Below are positions 60,320-64,000 of a stretch of DNA of 64,000 nt, in pieces. Both the position numbers and the translations under genes were made by a program. The DNA is taken from positions 382,496 through 446,495 of the forward strand of contig JBAYTZ010000001.1 in assembly GCA_041675285.1 (NCBI GenBank). Direction: 5' to 3'. Below the pieces are notes generated by a model. That model was not told the DNA's origin and did not search any database. It worked only from the letters and a program-made list of their open reading frames with translations. This DNA is from Candidatus Delongbacteria bacterium. Lineage in GTDB: Bacteria; CAIWAD01. The first letter of the stretch is position 1; each line of letters opens with the position of its first letter.

Positions 60320-61711
60320 ATGGCGAAGACCACCAAGCCGGCCCACCAGCTGGCGGACAGCTACCGCATCGTCGGGCTTGAGGCCGAGGATTTCATGCGC
60401 CTGAAGGCCGTGCGCATTGCCTTCGACCCTGCCGCACACGCGGTGGATCTATCCGGCGAAAACGGTCAGGGCAAGACCAGTGTCATCCAGGCCATCTGGA
60501 CGGCCCTGGGCGGCGCCAAGGTCACACCGGGCGAGCCCGTGCACGAGGGCGCCGAGAAGGCCACCATCGTGCTGGACCTGGCGCCCGCGGACGACGCCCG
60601 CTCGAACAGCCCGCGGCGCATCCGCGTGACACGGACGGTCACGGCCGAGGGCGGCTGGGGCCTGAAGATCTGGACCCCGGACAAGGGCAGCTTCCCCAGT
60701 CCCCAGGCCATCCTGGACGCCTTCTTCCACACGCTGTGCTTCGACCCCAGCGAATTCGTGCGCATGAAGGCCGAGCTCCAGAGCAAGGTCATGATCGACC
60801 TGGCTGGCGTGAAGGAGCCCATCGACGCCCTGAAGGCCCGGCGCCAGGTGGTCTACGATCAGCGGACGGACATCAACCGCGACTTGAAGGCCGCCCAGGG
60901 GCGCCTGGAGGCCCTGGCCATGCCAGCCGCGAGTGTCCCCACGGAAGTCAGCCTGACGGAGCTGACCCGTCAGATGGACGCCGCGCGTGAAGTCGAAGAC
61001 GCGGGCGCCGACACGCGCCAGGCGCTTCAGGATCTCTACCAGGAGCATGCCGAAGCCAAGGCCGAGGTCACCCGCCTGGAGATTTCCCTCACGGCCGCGC
61101 GCGAAAAGGTGACCCGCCTGGTGGCGCAGGGCAAGGAGAAGAAGCTGCTGGTGGACGCCCTGCAGCCGTCCGGCCTGGAGGCCCTGCGGACCAGGCTGGC
61201 CACGGCCGAGGCGGACAACGAGCTGGCCCGGTCTGCCAAGACTTACCGAAGGACGGAGGCCGAGGTCACGCGCCTGCAGGGCGAGAGCGAGACGCTGACC
61301 ACCCGCATCGACGCCGTCAACGACGAGATCTCCCAGGTGCTGCTGGGCGCCAAACTGCCCATCGATGGACTGGCCATCACCGAGGACGGCACCATCCTCT
61401 ACCGCGGCAAGCCCTTTGCCCAGGCCAGTGACGCTGAGCGCCTGGAGGTCTCGCTGTCCATGGGCGCGGCCATGCATCCCAAGCTCAAGTTCCTGGCCCT
61501 GCGCGAGGCCTCGATGATGACGGAGCGGACGCGCGAGCGGGTGAAGGCCTGGGCGACCGAGCAGGACCTCATGGTGCTCTTTGAGCTGGCCACCAGCCAG
61601 GAAATCGGGATCCACATCGTGGACGGCGGAGTTGCCGGAGCGAGCAGCGATCCCGGCAAGACCGCAGGCCTGGCGCCCGAATCCGACCCTGCGGACGACG
61701 ATGAGGATTGA
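60320..61711 (+). CDS. RecF/SMC-like AAA ATPase of phage type
   Basis: 463-residue protein. Walker A GENGQGKTSVIQ (46-57) is followed by a long Ala/Arg/Glu coiled coil (residues ~155-330), then the signature-like ASDAERLEVSLSMGAAM and a Walker-B-like FLALREAS, where Arg takes the place of the usual Asp before Glu; this R-E variant is common in phage ATPases of this group. The C-terminal ~40 residues are acidic and disordered. The family organises or processes DNA ends, like gp46/SbcC. It is a single gene without a nuclease partner beside it, unless the RuvC fusion serves. Confidence 0.82.
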   Translation: MAKTTKPAHQLADSYRIVGLEAEDFMRLKAVRIAFDPAAHAVDLSGENGQGKTSVIQAIWTALGGAKVTPGEPVHEGAEKATIVLDLAPADDARSNSPRRIRVTRTVTAEGGWGLKIWTPDKGSFPSPQAILDAFFHTLCFDPSEFVRMKAELQSKVMIDLAGVKEPIDALKARRQVVYDQRTDINRDLKAAQGRLEALAMPAASVPTEVSLTELTRQMDAAREVEDAGADTRQALQDLYQEHAEAKAEVTRLEISLTAAREKVTRLVAQGKEKKLLVDALQPSGLEALRTRLATAEADNELARSAKTYRRTEAEVTRLQGESETLTTRIDAVNDEISQVLLGAKLPIDGLAITEDGTILYRGKPFAQASDAERLEVSLSMGAAMHPKLKFLALREASMMTERTRERVKAWATEQDLMVLFELATSQEIGIHIVDGGVAGASSDPGKTAGLAPESDPADDDED

Positions 61712-62315
61712 CGCCATCGATCGCTGGCCGGGGGGCGCACAGCCCCTGTTTTTCGCCACCCCGGCAGCCTGGGAGATCCTGCATCTCCTGGATCGCCGCG
61801 GCCTGTCCATGAACGAGAAGCTTCGTCTCTTGGCGCCCTATTCAATGCGTGACATCCGCGGAGCTTACTTCCTGACCCGGGAACGTGGCGCGCTGCAGCG
61901 GCGCGAGACCTTGGTGTCCGGAGAGGACAAAGGCCGCGCGGATCGCATCAACGCCAGGCATGCCCTGCGCCGGGCGTTCTGCCAAGCTCAGGCGATGGAA
62001 GAGGCCGCGCAACTTGAGCGAGAGACCGAGTCCATCCTGGAAGAGGTGCGGGCCTCCCCGCCGGCCGGGTGTGGCTACCGAATCAAATCCGCCCGCCAGG
62101 TCCTGGCCTTGGCGAGTTCCCTGCAGCCGCTTCCGGTGCGGCTGCAATTGCTCATGGAGGTGCGCGTGGAGGACCTGGCGGCGGGCATCGCGCGCTTGCA
62201 AGCGCTGACTCCTGGCCAGTTCATTCACGCACGCTGGCCAACGCCCCACGAGCGCCACATGACCATCCGCGCCCTGGAGCTGGCGATCGGGCTTCTGGCC
62301 GAAAGGAAAGCGTAG
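61701..62315 (+). CDS. Protein of unknown function in the replication module
   Basis: 204-residue soluble, helical, Arg/Leu/Glu-rich protein (LERETESILEEVRASPPAGC; LQLLMEVRVEDLAAGIARLQ). It contains no recognised motif; CGYRIKSARQVLALASS is the most distinctive stretch. The ATG overlaps the preceding gene by 11 nt, which supports the start. The codon use resembles its neighbours. Confidence 0.65.
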   Translation: MRIDAIDRWPGGAQPLFFATPAAWEILHLLDRRGLSMNEKLRLLAPYSMRDIRGAYFLTRERGALQRRETLVSGEDKGRADRINARHALRRAFCQAQAMEEAAQLERETESILEEVRASPPAGCGYRIKSARQVLALASSLQPLPVRLQLLMEVRVEDLAAGIARLQALTPGQFIHARWPTPHERHMTIRALELAIGLLAERKA

Positions 62316-62331
62316 GCACGGAGGGTCGTCC

Positions 62332-62745
62332 ATGGCCACACCCAAGAAGAAGCGGCGGCCTGGCGCACCACCGCGCGAGGATATCAACACGGATCCCCGC
62401 TGGCTCAATTGGGAGTTCCTGGCCGCCTTTGGCGTGGATGATACCGGCCATACCTACCTGGACGCCATCAAGCAGCACTGCTGCATCAAGAGCGACGAGG
62501 ATCAATGGCTGGAGGACCTGGTGCGGCGTGCGCACCAGGTGCATGACCGGGCCGGGCACAGCACCATGGGCCGGGCCGCCGCCTGCGACTTCCTCCGCCG
62601 GGCAGGCATGGTCCTGCTGCCCGACCTCATGGACGACCTGGGCGTGGGCGGCACGCTGAAGCCCCGCGCGGCGTTTTGGTGGCCGGCAGCACTCACGACG
62701 GTCATCGTGCAAACGAACTGGAAGGTCTCCTCCATGCCCGCTTAG
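62332..62745 (+). CDS. Small protein of unknown function
   Basis: 137-residue protein with a Lys/Arg/Pro-rich start (MATPKKKRRPGAPPRE) that could touch nucleic acid, then a helical body with a Cys pair (KQHCCIKSDEDQWLEDLVRR). Its tail (WWPAALTTVIVQTNWKVSSM) is hydrophobic. No family recognised. An AGGGTCGTCC-type weak site precedes the ATG. It is the last gene before copy 2 of the 44-bp repeat. Confidence 0.6.
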   Translation: MATPKKKRRPGAPPREDINTDPRWLNWEFLAAFGVDDTGHTYLDAIKQHCCIKSDEDQWLEDLVRRAHQVHDRAGHSTMGRAAACDFLRRAGMVLLPDLMDDLGVGGTLKPRAAFWWPAALTTVIVQTNWKVSSMPA

Positions 62746-62782
62746 TCTTGTGCCCTCCGCACTTTTCTCACCTTTTTCGGAC

Positions 62783-62826
62783 CCCCTGTCCGATTTCGGC
62801 CCTTTCGCCGCCCCTTTGGTGGGAAA
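62783..62826 (+). repeat. 44-bp direct repeat, copy 2 (promoter/leader candidate)
   Basis: Same sequence as 52068-52111 with one mismatch, again ending about 19 bp before an ATG (62846) with its own GGAGG site. The two copies bracket the replication genes and sit in the same place relative to a start codon. Confidence 0.85.
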
Positions 62827-62845
62827 CACCAACGGCGGAGGCGAC

Positions 62846-62920
62846 ATGCCCATTCCCATCCAAACCTCCAAGCGCGTCACCATCGCGCCCACGTGCGCCA
62901 ACGGATGTGGCGCGAAGTGA
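62846..62920 (+). CDS. Possible 24-residue leader ORF
   Basis: ATG with GGCGGAGGCGAC upstream; 24 codons ending in a CxxxC stretch (TCANGCGAK). It overlaps the start of the HTH gene in another frame, and copy 2 of the 44-bp repeat ends 19 bp upstream. It could be a leader peptide coupling translation, or simply noise. Confidence 0.35.
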   Translation: MPIPIQTSKRVTIAPTCANGCGAK

Positions 62921-63177
62921 AGATCGCGTCCGAGGACTCCAGCCGAATCCTGGCGGCCATCCGCACAGAGCTTGGACACGACCCCGCGCGCCCGCCGGCC
63001 TATCTGACGGAGGTCGAAACCGCCACCGTCCTTCACCAGAAGCGCTCCAACATCCGCAACTGGCGCTACGCCGGCAGCCAGCCCCTCCCCTGGCGAAAAG
63101 TCGGCGCCGTTGTCCTCTACCTGGCTGACGACGTCGCCCAATTCCTGCTGACCAAATCCACTGGAGAGAAAGCATGA
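62905..63177 (+). CDS. Excisionase/AlpA-like HTH protein
   Basis: 90-residue (94 from GTG 62893) small DNA-binding protein with a MerR-type winged HTH: PAYLTEVETATVLHQKRSNI, then RNWRYAGSQPLPWRKVGAVV and YLADDVAQFL, characteristic of AlpA/excisionase-like proteins that direct excision or repress element genes. The start is ambiguous between ATG 62905 and GTG 62893. The stop overlaps the next gene by 4 nt. Confidence 0.7.
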   Translation: MWREVKIASEDSSRILAAIRTELGHDPARPPAYLTEVETATVLHQKRSNIRNWRYAGSQPLPWRKVGAVVLYLADDVAQFLLTKSTGEKA

Positions 63178-63659
63178 CCACCCAGCTTGTCGCACTGGGC
63201 ATTGTCGCCGTTTGTCTGCCCCTCGCATGGCTGTGGCACCGCCACGACGTCCGTCGCCAGGTGGCCACGGACCGCGCCGCTTGGCGCCTGGAGATCGCCC
63301 GCGGCCTTTCGGAGGCAGCTGTCGCCACGGCCGCGGCATCGGATGCCGCCAGCGAGGCCATCACCACGATCGCCGAGGCCATCCAATGCACGGGCGAGAT
63401 GGGCCTGCTGGAGTCCAGGGTGCTCATGGAGCGCGTCAAGGCCGGCGCCCAGGCTGACGACAGACGCTCTCGCCAGGACCTCCTCATGCGCTTGGCGACC
63501 GTCCTGCAAGGCGTCGTCGGCGCGCGCGAGCTCATCCGCGTCATGCTCCCCGAGACCCGCCGCGACACTGGCCTGCAGGGTGACGCCATCACGCTGCTTG
63601 ACGCGACGGAAAGCGCCTGCAAGGGCCTCCCCACCCTCGTCACCAACCCCACTTCATAG
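63174..63659 (+). CDS. Membrane-anchored helical protein, unknown function
   Basis: 161-residue protein with one N-terminal hydrophobic helix (LVALGIVAVCLPLAWLW), then a cationic stretch and long Ala-rich helices (AAVATAAASDAASEAITTIA). No recognisable family. It could be a spanin/holin-like or stator-like anchored protein, but no phage lysis motif is seen. The next gene starts 10 nt after its stop. Confidence 0.6.
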   Translation: MTTQLVALGIVAVCLPLAWLWHRHDVRRQVATDRAAWRLEIARGLSEAAVATAAASDAASEAITTIAEAIQCTGEMGLLESRVLMERVKAGAQADDRRSRQDLLMRLATVLQGVVGARELIRVMLPETRRDTGLQGDAITLLDATESACKGLPTLVTNPTS

Positions 63660-63669
63660 GAGCCCGCGC

Positions 63670-63885
63670 ATGACGAGAGCCAAGCAACACACCCAGGACG
63701 CGACCACGCCTGCCCAGGAAGGGGTGAAGGCGCCGCGCCCGCCACAGACGGACCTGGATGCCTACGACCGCCAGCTGAAGCACGTGTTCGAACTCCAGGC
63801 CATCACGAGCGACCCGAGTTGGGCATGGTTCTTCGGCGGCATGCTGAGTGACTCGGTGACGGCCACCAAGGCGCTGATGACCTGA
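63670..63885 (+). CDS. Unknown protein, apparently cut by an IS element
   Basis: 71-residue protein (QTDLDAYDRQLKHVFELQAI; DPSWAWFFGGMLSDSVTATK). Its TGA stop at 63883-63885 is the first three bases of the IS left end, so the stop seems supplied by the insertion and the original protein may have been longer. No family recognised. Confidence 0.55.
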   Translation: MTRAKQHTQDATTPAQEGVKAPRPPQTDLDAYDRQLKHVFELQAITSDPSWAWFFGGMLSDSVTATKALMT

Positions 63886-64000
63886 CCCCCTAGAACTGAT
63901 CCAGGCCGAGTGTTAGGATTCGGCCGGAAATGGGGGGACGTGATGGCGAAGAAGCGATTCAGCCCGGAGCAGATCATCACCTACCTGCGCCAGGTGGAGA
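63883..64000 (+). mobile_element. IS3-family insertion sequence, left part
   Basis: Begins TGACCCCCTAGAACTGATCC, a typical IS3-type inverted-repeat end, followed 58 bp later by orfA. The right end lies outside the window. Target duplication cannot be seen. Confidence 0.7.
63943..64000 (+). CDS. IS3-family transposase OrfA, 3' part beyond window
   Basis: Only the first 19 codons are present: MAKKRFSPEQIITYLRQVE, the standard start of IS3-family OrfA, which carries the HTH that binds the IS ends. OrfB/integrase should follow in another frame. Confidence 0.85.
   Translation, partial: MAKKRFSPEQIITYLRQVE

Overview
The window is high-GC bacterial DNA, densely packed with short operons that often overlap by 1-4 nt. 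The organism looks like a flagellated, diderm member of the FCB superphylum, probably a candidate phylum. The main evidence is a secreted protein at 35.9-36.7 kb that ends in a type IX secretion-like C-terminal sorting domain (NPFNPST, then GVYYYTL, final MVLVK). Supporting it are a TonB-dependent outer membrane receptor and lipoproteins. No rRNA or universal marker is present, so the phylum is not named.

Chromosomal part (1 to about 38.26 kb). The left end holds a biotin carboxylase, a biotin carrier protein and a DOMON-like protein. Next come a TruC-type pseudouridine synthase fused to a methyltransferase, a 99-aa conserved unknown, a folate/biopterin-type MFS carrier, a WYL regulator, a lipoprotein and a membrane histidine kinase. 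From 10.3 to 28.9 kb a sigma-54-type promoter precedes a long flagellar cluster in one direction: flgB-flgC-fliE-fliF-fliG-fliH-fliI-fliJ-motE-fliK-flgD-flgE, then motA-motB, then fliM-fliY/N-fliO-fliP-fliQ-fliR. It encodes the rod, MS-ring, switch, export ATPase complex, hook, stator and export gate. fliL and flhA/flhB are not seen. The cluster carries non-coding repeats between flgB and flgC, between motB and fliM, and after fliR. A cobalamin riboswitch with its own terminator then controls btuB-btuF-btuD-btuC. tRNA-Gly(CCC) follows, then oadB and a 50-aa oadG-like subunit of a sodium-translocating decarboxylase, the sorting-domain protein, and a NifX-like/DUF134 pair.

Integrated element (about 38.30 kb to beyond the right edge). 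The 3' part of a tRNA-Arg(ACG) gene, still followed by its terminator, is cut in the anticodon loop and sits beside a tyrosine integrase. This is the signature of an attachment junction. The element has two parts. The left part is copper/silver cargo on the minus strand: a DUF2231 membrane protein, CusC, CusB and CusA, an NtrC-type regulator and sensor kinase, and a Met/His-rich beta-propeller lipoprotein. A sigma-54-type promoter lies in front of the efflux operon. The right part (51.4-63.9 kb, plus strand) is a compact DNA-metabolism module: a sigma-like factor, a small unknown, a single-strand-binding-like protein, a DinG-type helicase, an XPB-type helicase fused to a RuvC-like nuclease, a DnaG-type primase, a P-loop replication ATPase, a RecF/SMC-like ATPase, an excisionase-like HTH protein and several unknowns. 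A 44-bp sequence is repeated almost exactly in front of the two ends of this module. An IS3-family element begins at 63883 and appears to interrupt the last gene.

The strongest candidates for something undescribed are the replication/recombination module with its helicase-resolvase fusion and duplicated leader, the TruC-methyltransferase fusion, and the arm-conserved inverted repeats placed between flagellar and cobalamin genes.
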